Origin: Diadema setosum
Taxonomy: Eukaryota > Echinodermata > Echinoidea > Diadematoida > Diadematidae
Assembly (NCBI GenBank): GCA_033980235.1
Contig: CM067069.1
Location: forward strand, 34,814,992-34,878,991
Length of the DNA stretch: 64,000 bases
Direction: 5' to 3'
Shown here: positions 1 through 11,805 of the stretch, one piece after another
How positions within the stretch are numbered: the stretch's first letter is position 1
Layout of the letters: each line of letters starts with the position of its first letter
Notes under the pieces: generated by a model
What the model saw: the letters and a program-made list of their open reading frames with translations, nothing else
The model's database searches: none
Told to the model about the DNA's origin: nothing
Program-made: the position numbers and the translations under genes

Positions 1-360
1 AAAAAGTATGAAGGTAAAAAATCACAGAACAAATGCAAAGGTCAAATTTGTATGCTGTATAGAATGTAAGGCACATTTTCTTCTTCAATCAAGGCCAATT
101 TTACATCAAAGTGATCCATAGGGCAATTTTGAGATGATTAATGGAAAAAAAAAAGTAAAATGGGGTGACTCTATTGGCTTCTGGACTAACACACTATTTT
201 AGTGTTTGTCTTCATTGTAAGTTCATTCAAGAAAAAAAAAATAAGATCAGCTAATATTGCAAATTTTTGTCAGAATCATCCTCGCTTCTTGGAGGAATTC
301 TCCAAGAAAGAGGCCACCAAGCGAGAGAACACATTGGATGGCTTGAATTTCCTTTATAAA

Positions 361-630
361 TGCACTTGTCAATTGCACACCTGTAGTCCTAACCCCTGTG
401 CACCCAGGAATGGCCAGGACTTGCACCGAGATTCATTTTTAGGATGTTAAACAAGTTAAATCCCAGTCAAGTCCCAAAAAGGCCAGGCAATATTTGCATA
501 GAAATCTTTGGCCAAGTCCCCAACAGGCAGGGCAATTATAGTTGAGTAGAAATCCCCATCCAACTTGGATGAAAGTTCCAGCCATCCCTGGACACCAAGG
601 GGTTGGGACTACCATTCTCGGTACAATGTA
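361..630. repeat. Degenerate small copy of the TGCACTTGTCAATTG inverted-repeat family
   Basis: The left end reads TGCACTTGTCAATTG, followed by a CCAGGAATGGCCAGGACTTGCA-like stretch. The right end is a degraded inverted counterpart (CCAGCCATCCCTGGACACC, then GGGTTGGGACTA). The same ends bound the 3.16-kb composite element at 20099-23256. Here many CpG positions of that element appear as TG or CA, as expected of an old, methylation-decayed copy. The right boundary is approximate and no target-site duplication is clear. Confidence 0.55.
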
Positions 631-732
631 TCACCATTACCTTGATGCCATATGCAGAGCAGCGTTTTAGATGCATTATGGGATAGCTCAGGGGACAAAC
701 TTGCCCCGGTTTTGGCTGCACATGCACTTAGA

Positions 733-1172
733 TCAAGGTCTGTCTTTATCATAGGGCATTTTTTTGTTGAAGATTTCTTCGCTTTCCATCATGTGAGCAG
801 CACATTGAAGCCTCGCAGTAGTGAACCATGACTCTAGTGACTGCAAATCAGAAAAATTTTATTAATAGGAACTTTCAACTTGTTTTAAAGCTGAATTATA
901 GCCAAGAAAAAAGGAATAACAAGGAAAAAGCAGACAATAACTCCATAGAATCATATGGGAAAAACGACACACGTGAGACAATCGGAAGCGACAATGGCAC
1001 TTAGGAATCCCCCAGTGCATCTGTGACAGGGCTCCTCAGTGTGCCCAGAAGGTTTCTGGGATTGGCAATACAGAGAATTGACAAGTGCATTAACTGGTTA
1101 ATGCTTACCTTTGATGACGCTTTGCCCATCTCATCAATGACTCTCTGCAGATTAGCCTGGTGGTCTGCATGG
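733..1172 (-). CDS. Last two coding exons of an unrecognised minus-strand gene (C-terminus only)
   Basis: On the minus strand an acceptor (TTAATGCAG) opens a 64-bp exon, 1172-1109, ending in AAAG before GTAAGC. A second acceptor (GATTTGCAG) opens the final exon, 840-733, which ends with TGA at 735-733. The phases agree: the first exon starts with one base completing a split codon and ends on a codon boundary, where the second continues. The product is about 56 residues: a polar, possibly helical segment (HADHQANLQRVIDEMGKASSK) joined to SLESWFTTARLQCAAHMMES and a charged tail. I do not recognise the family. The joined peptide has amphipathic, coiled-coil-like character. Upstream exons must lie at higher coordinates, but I could not identify them. 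The terminal exon is short for chance and both splice sites are good, but the gene is inferred from only 172 coding bases. Confidence 0.45.
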
Positions 1173-1397
1173 CTGCATTAAGGAAGGATTAGAGAAAAAC
1201 ATTGTCATGATACACCAAGCCACATGCAAGTTGACATCAGACTGATTTTTTTGCACATTCATTTCAGTAAGAAAATATCACACACACAGTACTGTACATC
1301 GGTGTGCATTCTGCTGATACAATTTAGTTTTACAAGCCACAGACTAATCCTGGCCTACGCGATAGGCAGCTAAAGTAGCAGGGCGGCATATAATGGA

Positions 1398-1489
1398 CCA
1401 ATCAGCAATCGACTTGGCAGACATTGCCAGATCGGCAAGCCAATGACAGGCATGAACATGTGTCGCATGGGCCATGCGCGGCAGCCAAT
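1398..1489. promoter_or_regulatory. Cluster of three CCAAT boxes
   Basis: CCAAT occurs at 1398-1402 (GGACCAATCAGC, a close NF-Y type match), 1440-1444 and 1485-1489, all in the same orientation within 92 bases. Such clusters are typical of RNA polymerase II promoters, but no initiator or first exon can be tied to it. It lies directly upstream, on the minus strand, of the exon at 1172, so it would be inside an intron of that gene or be an internal promoter. Chance is not excluded. Confidence 0.2.
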
Positions 1490-1556
1490 CAAAAGTAACA
1501 GCAAGCTTTACATATGTGCAAGAATGCAAAGACAACGCAGCTTCCTGGGTTGGACC

Positions 1557-1585
1557 ATGGAGCTACTAACAGTTAGTAGCTCCAT
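1557..1585. repeat. Near-perfect 29-bp palindrome
   Basis: The 14-base arms ATGGAGCTACTAAC and GTTAGTAGCTCCAT are exact reverse complements around a single A. Function is unknown. It could be a protein-binding palindrome or the remnant of a very small fold-back element. Confidence 0.7.
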
Positions 1586-2258
1586 TGTTGGGACAATGGA
1601 AACAGCTGTCTCACACGAGTGCAGAACATCATTTTTTGCTTACAATTAGCGTTGTCCTAGTGTTCGCATCCCAGATCTAAAGCTCACTATTGTTGATATT
1701 TTTGAGGCTGCAATCTTATATCAGGACTTTTTAACGCAGGAATTTCGTCAGCAAAAAATGTTGAACTTTTTTTGCACAGGAGCAAAATTTGATACTAACA
1801 GGCGTTGACAAGAACCATAAAATCAACTTTCATTGGCACATACATTGTAGGTCCACTCCAGTCAAGCGTGATTCTCTGGCTGTGTGTGACGTGTGTGCTG
1901 AGTTTAATACAGGGATTATGGAGCCAAGGGCAATATACATTGTACAATGTACATGATGAACATGTTCGTACAATGCTCAGAGTTCAGCTTACTACATAAT
2001 TTGTAGCAAACTTTGCACCAGGTTCGGGCAGTTGGAAACTGACACAGTGACACAAAAATCACTTGTTGTTCCCCACAAGCTTGCCCCCCCCTCACCCCCC
2101 CCCCCCACAACTGTAGCTACATTGTATACAAAGTGTTGGCAAACAAACAAAATTACTAAATTAAATAGTGCCCATACATACACACTGTAACATTGATGGC
2201 TCTCAGCCTTATAATTAACTACGAACAAGTTATAGAATTCTACCGTACTTGTAGTTGT

Positions 2259-2360
2259 GGGTAAACTCGGCCCCCAGGACGCGCATTACACAGCGGGAAA
2301 ACTCGGACTTCAGGACGCGCATTCTAGTTCTAATGCACGCACTCGGGGCCTAGTTTACCC
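2259..2360. mobile_element. Small MITE-like inverted repeat (about 102 bp)
   Basis: The ends GGGTAAACTCGGCCCC and GGGGCCTAGTTTACCC form imperfect inverted arms of about 29 bp. The interior repeats the phrase CAGGACGCGCATT twice. There is no coding capacity. The structure suggests a miniature inverted-repeat element, but no target-site duplication is evident. Confidence 0.5.
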
Positions 2361-3382
2361 GCTAGGCCGAGTTAAATTCATCAAGTGACATGCACAATTT
2401 AAATTTACTAAATTTACAGAAACTCCGAAGTACAGTAGACTTCTGATTATAATTTATAGAATTAATTACCCAAGCCAATTCAAGTAGAGTCTAGAAGAAG
2501 CAAGAGTTGGGTAAAGCCAAAAAAAGGCCGTGCAGAACTGGTACCGGTGACAGTGTATCCCAACGTTTTATTACTTTAAGAAGCAGGGTTGTTTTTTTTT
2601 TTTTCTTTGGTTTCGTTAAGTTTTGTTTTGTTTCGTTTTGTTTTGGCTATCGGTAGATTTTAGTATCAGCATCAGGCACGCATGGTCTTCTACTACAGTA
2701 AGGCCCCAGGGTACTAGATCTCGCGCAGGGACTTAATGGTCGCGCATAGCGAAACTGCGTATAGCAAGGCATTTAAGCGTAGGACTATTAAGCGCAAAAT
2801 TTGCCGATGCACCCATGGAATAAACATACCTGACAACCGCTAAAAATGAGAAGGAAGCAGGTAAGAAATTTAGATTTCAAACAAATTTTTCACTAAATTT
2901 CCAATTTTTTACCTTGTAATTTACCTACCTTAGCTTAAAATCTGTTTTAAGGATGTTGTAGCCTAGACGTGTCGTCTCGCTTGTCTCGTTCGTAGCCGAT
3001 AGAATTCGTAATTTGTTCGATCAATCGTTTATAATATTCTAGTTCTACGAAAGCCAAAGCACGTTACAGCCGCAGAGGGGCAGACACTTTCACGCATGAA
3101 ACTACATAGGGCAGCTGCGCGACCTTTACATACCCCGAGAAATTGAACGCATAAAATTAAGTCCGATATACAAACAGCGACAGTGCACTACTTCGTCATC
3201 GGGAGATTCTGGGAGGTGATTTTTCTACATCTTCATGATATTTATTGAGAAATTCAGGTACGATTGTGGAATATTAAATTTCTATTATAAGAGCATCACA
3301 AATTTCCGTGCGCGATATCTAGACCCCTCAACCATACTACCAGTACAAGACTAGCTTAGATAAGTTAGAACTTAGAAGTATT

Positions 3383-4903
3383 GGTAATCATGTAGAAATG
3401 CACACCATGCACACCTACCATTTCCTTCCTTAATTTGTCAATGAAAACTTCTTGTGGCTATCAGAAATGTCAAGATGGACCATATCTGACGGTTTCATGA
3501 AATTTCATAGTCAATTACAGAAGAAAAGTAGCTAATTTTGACTCGAAAGTACGCCGATCGACGACTGTCTCAGCGTAGCATGATGGATGATCGATTATGT
3601 GGAAGAGCGATATAACGAGAATAATCGATCGTTGTAGTCTGTAATACAGCCGCTTGTTTGGTGTTTAACCACAATAATTACGTCGGCTCGACAGTATAAT
3701 GTGGAAAAAAGAAAGTGATCTTGATGAGTCTTTTTTTTTTTATCGTTTTAGTTAATTTTCTCCTGCATGTGACTGTATTATATCTGTCAACATTTTTCAC
3801 TGACTAAATGATGGATGGATAATATGTGTACAAAACAGTAAAAGATATATGAAAAAATGGGAATTATCCATCATGAATATTGCACAATAAAATGGATTTT
3901 TACTACAAAACAAAAGCAAATACTGGGTTGCTGTTTTTGTATACATAATAAAAAAATGAAATGGAAAAATAAATACTATCATAAAAACAATTACTTTCTA
4001 CTGTAAGTTGAACTTATCAATCGAAAACATATTACCATTTCAATTTCAATATTCTGTTTCTTTTTAGGTAAAATGAGCACTTTATGAGAAGTCCAGAATA
4101 TTAATACATGATTGTATAACATACACTTTTTGTAATACTATTCTCATTAATTTATCAAATTAGGCCTATGAATGATGAAAATTACTAGAAACAAATCCCC
4201 TTTGAATTCAACTTCCTTTTCATCTTCTTTTCTCTCTCTTTCTCTCTCCCTAAATAGCCCAACCTTTTTCTTCCACTTTTCCTTCAACCATATTCTATTC
4301 CCTTCAATACTATTCAAATCAAATAATTTAATCTAAATTATTATCAACTTTTTTCATGATAAAATCAATACTTGCCACAATTTTTAAAGAAAGGGTCGAT
4401 GTCTTAATCCTGGTATGAATAATCATATCAATAACTTGAATAGTGGTAATCATGATAGTGGCAAAGAAAACAAAGAACTATCACAATAGCTCACTTGAGC
4501 CTTCGACCAGGGAGGTGGTCCCACGCCTCCATGCTTCGACTCGGGTGAGCTAACAATAAAAAAAAAAAAAAAAAAAAAATACGAAAAAGAAAGTAGGGCC
4601 TTGGGGCTACACGTATTGCACGAGTCGAGTTCGATATTGTTAGTAAGCGGCTAATTAGAGACTACCAGAATCGATTATAATCGTTGACATCGTTCTCTGC
4701 GAAATCGGTGCACTATACGTCGGAGACTATGTTCGCGACCGACGTACTTTTCAACTCCGATTTCTCATTTTTCTTACCTTTTCGGCTTTCTAATTCCATG
4801 AAAACTCTCTGATATGGTTCAATTTAGCATCTCCAATAGCTGCACAAAATTTAATTGACAAACAGCGAAGCGAACGGTAGGTGTGCATTTCTACATGATT
4901 ACC
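3383..4903. mobile_element. 1.5-kb element with long, diverged terminal inverted repeats
   Basis: The outermost 24 bases, GGTAATCATGTAGAAATGCACACC on the left, recur inverted at the right end (GGTGTGCATTTCTACATGATTACC). Similarity continues inward for roughly 280 bases. For example, the left segment with CGAAAGTACGCCGATCGAC pairs with the right GACCGACGTACTTTTC, and CGTTGTAGTCTGTAA near 3630-3645 pairs with TTAGAGACTACCAG near 4654. The interior is AT-rich with an A21 tract at about 4559 and no open frame of note. It is read as a non-autonomous DNA transposon or fold-back element. The flanks show no convincing target-site duplication, so the boundaries may be a few bases off. Confidence 0.6.
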
Positions 4904-5159
4904 CAGCTCGGCGCTCTTAACGTACACTAAAATGTATTTATTTCCTAAAATTTGACATTGTATTGATAAGGGTGTTTTTTTTATTATCGAAGTTCACCCG
5001 GGCCCATAGAACTCTTGGCATTTTCTCAAAGCAGACACTGTAAGTACCGCTACATAAAAATGGAATCTAACGTTTAATACTACAGACTACAAATACAATG
5101 TTGTATGTAGCCGCTGCAGCTATGCAGTAAACAACAAACACTGCGATTAACGATCGACA

Positions 5160-5545
5160 CCTCCCCGGCAGCCCGGCGATTGCCCGAGCGTAACTGGCTG
5201 CACTCACCCGTGTGAATGTGTGCGATACGGACGTAGATTCCTGTCCACCACCGTTATTCTCTCACCAAAAAGATGGTTTATATTGAAGGGGAAATTCATT
5301 TTCCTTGCTCCCAGAGAATCAAGAGATATTCAGCATTCGAATGTAAGGCAGATATAAAGAAAATGTCCCCATATAATGGTGGCACGGACGGCCACTTTCC
5401 GTCTCACCATCGGCTGTCTCGGAAGAATTTTCGTCGTGAAGAAACAATACACACAGTAACGAAAGTGCACTTACTGGATTACACACACCGCGCGCGCCTT
5501 GTTTTCCGCGCGCGGCCGCGGATGGTAGCAGAGATGGCACAGCTA
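5160..5545. other. GC-rich, CpG-containing patch without an assignable gene
   Basis: This stretch is much richer in G+C and CpG than its surroundings, with CGCGCGCC and CGCGCGGCCGCGGATGG near 5490-5525. A 95-codon open frame on the plus strand (5273-5560) and a 91-codon frame on the minus strand overlap here. Neither resembles a family I know. Minus-strand donor-like sites are present (GTAAGTGC at about 5471, GTGAGTGC near 5205). The patch could be a promoter or first-exon region for the minus-strand gene at the left edge, but this is an inference. Confidence 0.25.
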
Positions 5546-5775
5546 CATCAAACCTGTTAGATAATTTTGAGTGAAAATAATCTCTATGGTGCAAATGCTA
5601 TTATTTATTCCCAGAGCGTTGCAGAGGACGACATCGGCAATCTTTTTGCAATGACGCGTGTTATCAGCAACTGCAGCTTCCATTGATAGTTGTTCTTGAT
5701 TTTTCAGATATGCTAAGCATCAAACGTCATCTTCATCATGTACAGTGATGCCATCAGGCAGATTTGATAGCAACA

Positions 5776-5808
5776 TTTTTTTTTTTTTTTTTTGGGGGGG
5801 GGGGGTGG
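5776..5808. repeat. Poly(T)/poly(G) tract
   Basis: A run of about 18 T is followed by about 12 G. The flanking DNA from 5550 to 6480 is AT-rich and contains nothing else I can name apart from CT-rich microsatellite-like sequence at 6296-6350. Confidence 0.8.
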
Positions 5809-6483
5809 GAATAGTAACATAAATTGTGATGGAACATGTTTATGTTGCCCATGAAAGTGAATATATTCCATAGAATTTGCATTTTCTTATCATTATCTGC
5901 ACTAACAGAGCTTGAAATGCTGATCCCTACCAGCTATAAATTTGTACCAATTCCTAGTATCATTTCATCATATTTTAATATTATGCACTTCATGTTATGT
6001 GCACCGATCTATAAAACTGATGTTCATCTCTTGTATGTGATTTATGTTTCAGTTCCCCTTTAAGTAGCTAGAGTCCACAAAGTTGCACATTGACTACAAT
6101 CCTTTGACCTAAAACCTTGCTTAAGACAATGGTGTCAAGTGTGATGACCTTAAGGCGGAGTGCCATGGCATTCAACAGCACACACCATTTCTGTGACACC
6201 TGAACCAATAATAAGGCTGCATCCGATCACCACTGAATGTTTTAATACAGGAGGAATCGAAGGGACAACTTTATTTCTCAAGCGTCATGTGTGTGATCTC
6301 CCTCTCTCCCTCTTTCTCTCTCTTTTGGCCTCTCTTTCTCAATCTCTCTCTTTCCAGCAACTTTTCCACACAGGTGGGTTTCTTTGTTCCATAAATAAAT
6401 TCATGAATATATAAATGAATTTGCATATATGCATATTAATAACAATAGGCAGTGTCCGTCCTATGTCAAACCACCGGACACCT

Positions 6484-6652
6484 TTTCATGAAAGTTGTCA
6501 GCCCTGACAAGTTGTCAGTCTCTGAAAATATCAGTAAAATCCCTGGTTTTGATTGGCTGAGAAGGTCTGGTCACTAACTGTTGCTATGGCAATTGTCAGT
6601 GACTGACAACTTGTCGGGGCTTACATATTGTAGCTACAACTTTCATGAAACA
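6484..6652. mobile_element. MITE-like inverted repeat, about 170 bp
   Basis: The left end TTTTCATGAAAGTTGTCAGC followed by CTGACAAGTTGTCAGT is mirrored on the right by ACTGACAACTTGTCGGGGC and finally ACAACTTTCATGAAA. The loop contains a CCAAT-like GATTGGCTGAG. It is non-coding and no target-site duplication could be established. Confidence 0.5.
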
Positions 6653-7601
6653 CTGCGCAGGTGCAAGTCCCCTTCAACTTTTGTCCAAGGATGGTGCCTG
6701 CAGGGATCAAGGTGGGAATCTCTTCCCACAGTCCTCCCTGGTACCAGTGCCCACCTTCTCATTTAAACATGTTAGAGCTCCCATACCATTGTGCACAGAG
6801 AAAGCAGAAAGACTGTGTTGGTTTTTACAGTACTGGCATAAGGTGTATTTATTGCTTCACCTGAAATGACAAATCAACACTCACTGATTGCACTTCTTAA
6901 AACTACATAAAAGTTTTTGCTGAGCAACAAATCAATCAAATTGCAACCATACAACTCACCAAGATAGCAACTGTAATTCAGCAACTAGCTGTAATAGACA
7001 AATAATGCATCACAAAAGTATCATGCACGTAATGAAAACATTAATTCATATGATATGCTAAACATCTTTGCATGTCAGACATGACCTATGGACATCATAC
7101 AACAAGCATGGATCACCTCGCTGCAATTTCTGAACATTTCACTACCCCATCATTCACATTTGAAAAATAACACCATTCAGATAGAAAGCAGGTTTGGGCC
7201 TATCATCACTTCCAGAGTCACAAACAACTTAGTAAATCCAATTCTAGTCACCAAGAATAATAATGTAAGCATAGGATTATAACAGAGAAACAACTTTGAC
7301 TGCCTGAACTGTGTCATGTCTTGCTTTGACACTAAAAGAACAAATGACAATCTATTATTTCAAATTTCATTTTTCTTTCAAAAGAAACAAACAAAAAAAG
7401 ACAATTGATCATATTCCTGATTGCTTTCACAATCTGAAATAACAGGATCAGAGCATTTTTCAGGATGATTGATAATTCTAAAATCTCTGTGACAAATTTG
7501 ACTTTGGAAAATTCCCATTGATACTTGTATCTCTGTTAGCATAATAGGACAGGATTAGCTTGATCTTTGTTCAGTGATAATAATTGTTAGTGTCATTAAC
7601 A

Positions 7602-7700
7602 TTAACCCCTTGAGGATGAGCTGATTTTGATGCATGTATAACATTTCCTATAGACACCTGCCCTTGTTTAATACTCAGGACTAGTCTTCAATGGGCTTAA
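7602..7700. mobile_element. TTAA-bounded mini-element, copy 1 (about 99 bp)
   Basis: The ends TTAACCCCTTGAGGATGAG and GACTAGTCTTCAATGGGCTTAA are inverted to each other. The inner text TTTCCTATAGACACCTGCCC is nearly identical to TTTCCCATAGACACCTGCCC in the second copy at 52069-52162. Two dispersed copies with the same ends mark it as a mobile repeat. Its right-hand TTAA is also the left target site of the next element. Confidence 0.65.
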
Positions 7701-8071
7701 AGGGACTGTACAGTACTGGTTGAGGTAGGGATTCATGTTTTGAACATTCCTAAGTGAGATAATGAAAAGCCTTCTATGAAATGTGAAAGAGCATGTAATT
7801 CAACGTTTATTTGATGAAAATTGGTTTTCAAATGGCTGAGATATCCCAAAAAGTGCTAATAATAAAAGGCGACATGCCCCAACTTTATTAGTATCTCTTT
7901 GTTTCACCTTGTTTTTGGATATCTCAGCCATTTCAAAACCGATTTTCATCGAATAAACTTTTGATACCCCTTAGAACTGCATGCTCTTTGACATCTCATA
8001 GAGTGATTTCTGAATATCTCACAAAATGTTAAAAGCTAAATCTTCACCTCGACCAGAACTGTACACACCCT
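7701..8071. mobile_element. 371-bp TTAA-flanked fold-back MITE
   Basis: It is flanked by TTAA at 7697-7700 and 8072-8075. The ends AGGGACTGTACAGTACTGG and CCAGAACTGTACACACCCT are inverted. Inner arms also pair: TTTCAAATGGCTGAGATATCC with GGATATCTCAGCCATTTCAA. A 4-bp TTAA target is the signature of piggyBac-type transposases, so a non-autonomous piggyBac-like element is the best reading. There is no coding capacity. Confidence 0.65.
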
Positions 8072-8075
8072 TTAA

Positions 8076-10726
8076 CAGTAGAGAGACATAAACTCCAACC
8101 AGTGTATAAAACCGAAACCTTTCTGGTTTGAGTGGAAAAATGTTCCTTGCAGATTCACAACAAGAAGGCCATTGTTGGTATTATCAGCACATTGCCTCAA
8201 TGGCCTTTTGGCAGTGAGGTCATATTTCATGATGATGCCCACTAGAACACGCTGAATGCACATCTGCATAGATTAGTTTTGTCCTGCATACAAAGGATGG
8301 CCAACTTAATAAAACACATATAGTTTGGCAGCAGCTTTTTATGATACTTTTTTATGTGTGTTCTTTGGATGAAAGCTAGCAACATTCCACTATAAGTTCT
8401 GTATCCATGGTAACAGAGATAAACTGCTCCAGTACTGGCTCTTTATCATCCACATGGATTTACATTCATCCTAGGTGAACTGCTACAGATTCAAATATCA
8501 AAGTAAGAGAATGAAACTTTTTTTTAGTAAACATATATCACTGCTCCTTCACCAGTTGACTTGAAAAACAGGATGACAAAACAATGCCATAGAGAACTGA
8601 GGCATTGAGTTATTTGCTGTACAAAGAAATGTTTCTTTATAATCATATCCTGATTTCAAAGCTATTGTGGCACTGAAGAAATGACACGGCTTGAATGCTG
8701 ATGGGTAAAGACAAAACAAAATCAACCAGTAATACCCACTCAGAACAAAAAGGAATGGATTATGTGACTATAAGGATAACTCATTTCTTCTACCACCATG
8801 CAGATGATTGTCAATGTTAGTCTACAAAAAGCACTGGCTGGAAATTTGTGAACAACAAAAACAAAACCTCTGAAGTAATATCCACCAGGATTCATCAACA
8901 AGCTGTAGTTTGGATTCTGATTTTCTTATCTGTGGTTGATTCTTATATGTGGTGCCTCATCACATTACCCGTATAAAGTTGGAGATCATAAAAAGAAGAA
9001 AAATGCACATAAAGCCAACTTTGACAATATAGCCTTTATAGTTTTGTAAATTTCATTTTTTTTTTTGTATTTTCCTTGCAAAGAAGAAGGCCAAATACGT
9101 ATTAGTTAAAAGCTTATTTTCCTGAAATTACACGGCTTTTGTGATGACGCACCACATATATCTTATTCACATTACAAAGCAGAGCAGCAGCTGTTCATAA
9201 AAATCATTCTTTGGCTAAATGCATCAAAAAATTAATATAATGTGAAAATACCTTAATACATTTTTTTGTGTGATGCTCAGTAGCCAAATCAGTCTGGTGT
9301 TCTTGCTTTGGGTTACACAGTTCTTCATAAAGCAATCACTATATTTGCTCCAATGTCCTTTAGTCCACTGCACAGGGATGTTTTGAATTTTTCTACATTA
9401 TGCAAATCTAGCTTCTACAACAACAGCTAGGTAGCCCTATTTAACAAATCAGACGGGAGTGCGTAAACTGTGGTAACTGCTCCAATCTTAACTTGCAGTA
9501 ATTAGAAACCTGTGTATGAAAGGGCCCCTAGTCCCCTTACTCTGTGTTACCGGTATCTGAAAATGTCCATAACAAGAGATTAGTGTGTGAGTAGCATGAC
9601 CTTTGGATAACCTTCTGATGCAACACATTCTGCTACTTTAAGCATTCGCATTCTCGCATATTTGACATATGGAAGTGTCGTGTTCACGTACACTCAGCAT
9701 ATTAAAAATAATTGTTTTGTTACAGTGTGGACTACAATGCATACACAAAAAGGTAAGAGCATATGATCCCCACGCCATTTTGACTGCAATACTATTTGTC
9801 ATATACAGTATTAATAGTCAGGGAATCTAAATTGCCAGTGATATGACAGTTACAGATATTCTGCTTTTAAAATTCATCAGATACTGGAGGATGATCATGT
9901 ACCATTAGACTACACGATGGTAACATTCTATCATAACAGAGTGACATAAAATTCAAATTTACTATGACATCATGCATGGATTCTCCATCAAAGAAACAAT
10001 CCCACTGTACACAACCAAAGTACATGTACTCTAATGTAATGGAGTTGAAAGTTTGTTGCTACAACTGTAACACTACAGCAGGAGGATGTAACACCAAGAT
10101 TTTCTATTTAAATTAGTGATACTTGCATCGAGTTGTTTTTAATGCAACTGACTGACAAATTGCCCTTCATCGGCATGAATAAACACTGATCATTCAGTGT
10201 TTAACTTTTCAAACAGTGCAGTCAGCCATAAAATGTTCACACAATAAAACTTCTGATGGCTTCGAAAACAACCAAACACATTTAGCCAAGTCAATTTCAT
10301 GTGATCATCAATGATTTCTACAAAACAAAGTCTGCACAAACTGCATACAAAGTGTACATCACTGTCACATAAAATCCATTAGTCACCATAAATTTTACAA
10401 GTTGACATCAGAGAAATTACAATGATTACTACAAAAAGAATATAAAACAATGCACAACACTGTTCTAGTTTAATCTTTCCTTTTTTTCCTGATTTCACAT
10501 TTATCTAGAAGTACTGATAACCATCAAAATAATGAGGCGTAACAAATGTAATTCAATATGCAACAAATAAAGGTAATATGAGTTAGTATCTACTTGCAAC
10601 AAGTAATGTCAAGCAATAAGTACACAGCGTGCTCACCATCTGAATAAACTTAATAATTGACACTTTTATCCAAGAAATCAAAAGCAAGTTCACTCATCTG
10701 TAATCACTTGATCATATTAAAAAAAA
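8076..10726. other. AT-rich stretch with no recognised feature
   Basis: No open frame over about 90 codons, no splice-supported exon, no tRNA-like fold and no clear repeat boundary was found. Base composition is uniform and AT-rich. It could be intergenic DNA or part of a long non-coding transcript; the sequence does not say which. Confidence 0.5.
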
Positions 10727-11326
10727 CTAGAAATGTCGCTTTGGCGACTGGTATGCCTCCGCCATAATGCATGATTTTCCCAATAGGTCTAGATAGTACA
10801 TGTGGACACTGTGTGATTACATTTTCACAAAATTGGCAAAATATTGGAATGACAAGTTTGTCACAAATGTGTTGAATGTTCACCTTCCTTGACGTGGGTT
10901 TAATTGGATGAATAGGAGAGCATGTATCTAGGGATTTAAGGACTTTAACTTGACTTTGACCCATTCATACATTTAGGCATTGAGTAATTTTCAAGGTACA
11001 GGTGTGGAGAAAAAGTGCAATTTCTGAATTGAATGTTACCATTTTCATCTGGCCCTTGACCCTAAAATTCATAAGATAATTACTTTCAGGTAGAACATGC
11101 ATAATATGTACCAAGTTTCAAGGTAACTTGAGCCACTTCCGAGATATGGAGGAAAAAGTTAGTTCAGCACTTTCACTTGATCTTTGACCTTTGAGGCAAA
11201 AAGAGAAAAAAAAAACTTTCCAGAGAATTTCTATTAGGTTACACACGCATACACCAAGTGTAAAAAAATAACCCTGCTGGCATTGCATAAATATGAGGGT
11301 AATAGTAACATTTTAAAGTCTTGCAC

Positions 11327-11805
11327 TTGACCTTTGACCCCTGACCTTTGACCCCATGAACCCTACATTCTCTAGATAATCACTTCCAGTCAGTACATGT
11401 ATATACTATGTTCCATGAAGATACCTTGAACAATTTTTCAAGGCACGGAGAAAAAAAAGAAGTTTTAATATTTTTACTTGACCTTTTGACCTTTGACCTT
11501 TGACCTCATGGCCCAAACTTTCATCAGAGAATCTTAATTGGGTAATACATGTATACACTAAGTTTCAAGAAAATATCTTCAGGCATTCAATAGATATGGT
11601 GGAAATAGTGAAATTTTATGTATTTGACCCTGACCTTTTGACCTTTGACCTTTGACCTCATGACCCAAACTTTCACCAGAGAATCTTAATTGGGTAAAAC
11701 ATGTATACACTAAGTTTCAAGAAAATATCTTCAGGCATTCAATAGATATGGTGGAAATAGTGAAATTTTATGTATTTGACCTTGACCTTTTGACCTTTGA
11801 CCTTG
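11327..11805 (-). promoter_or_regulatory. Arrays of AGGTCA half-sites (DR1/DR2 nuclear-receptor-type motifs) inside the repeat
   Basis: On the minus strand 11478-11506 and 11624-11659 each read as four AGGTCA half-sites spaced by 1, 1 and 2 bases. Another group, 11777-11805, has half-sites spaced 1, 2 and 0. The 11327-11355 group gives two GGGTCAAAGGTCA-type DR1 motifs. DR1 of AGGTCA is the established binding site of RXR heterodimers, HNF4 and COUP-TF receptors. Whether receptors bind here is unknown; the arrangement may simply be the repeat family's own sequence. Confidence 0.5.

Noticed and set aside
5273..5560. 95-codon open frame as a small gene
   Set aside because: It lies in a GC-rich patch where long frames are common by chance on both strands; no family resemblance or splice support.
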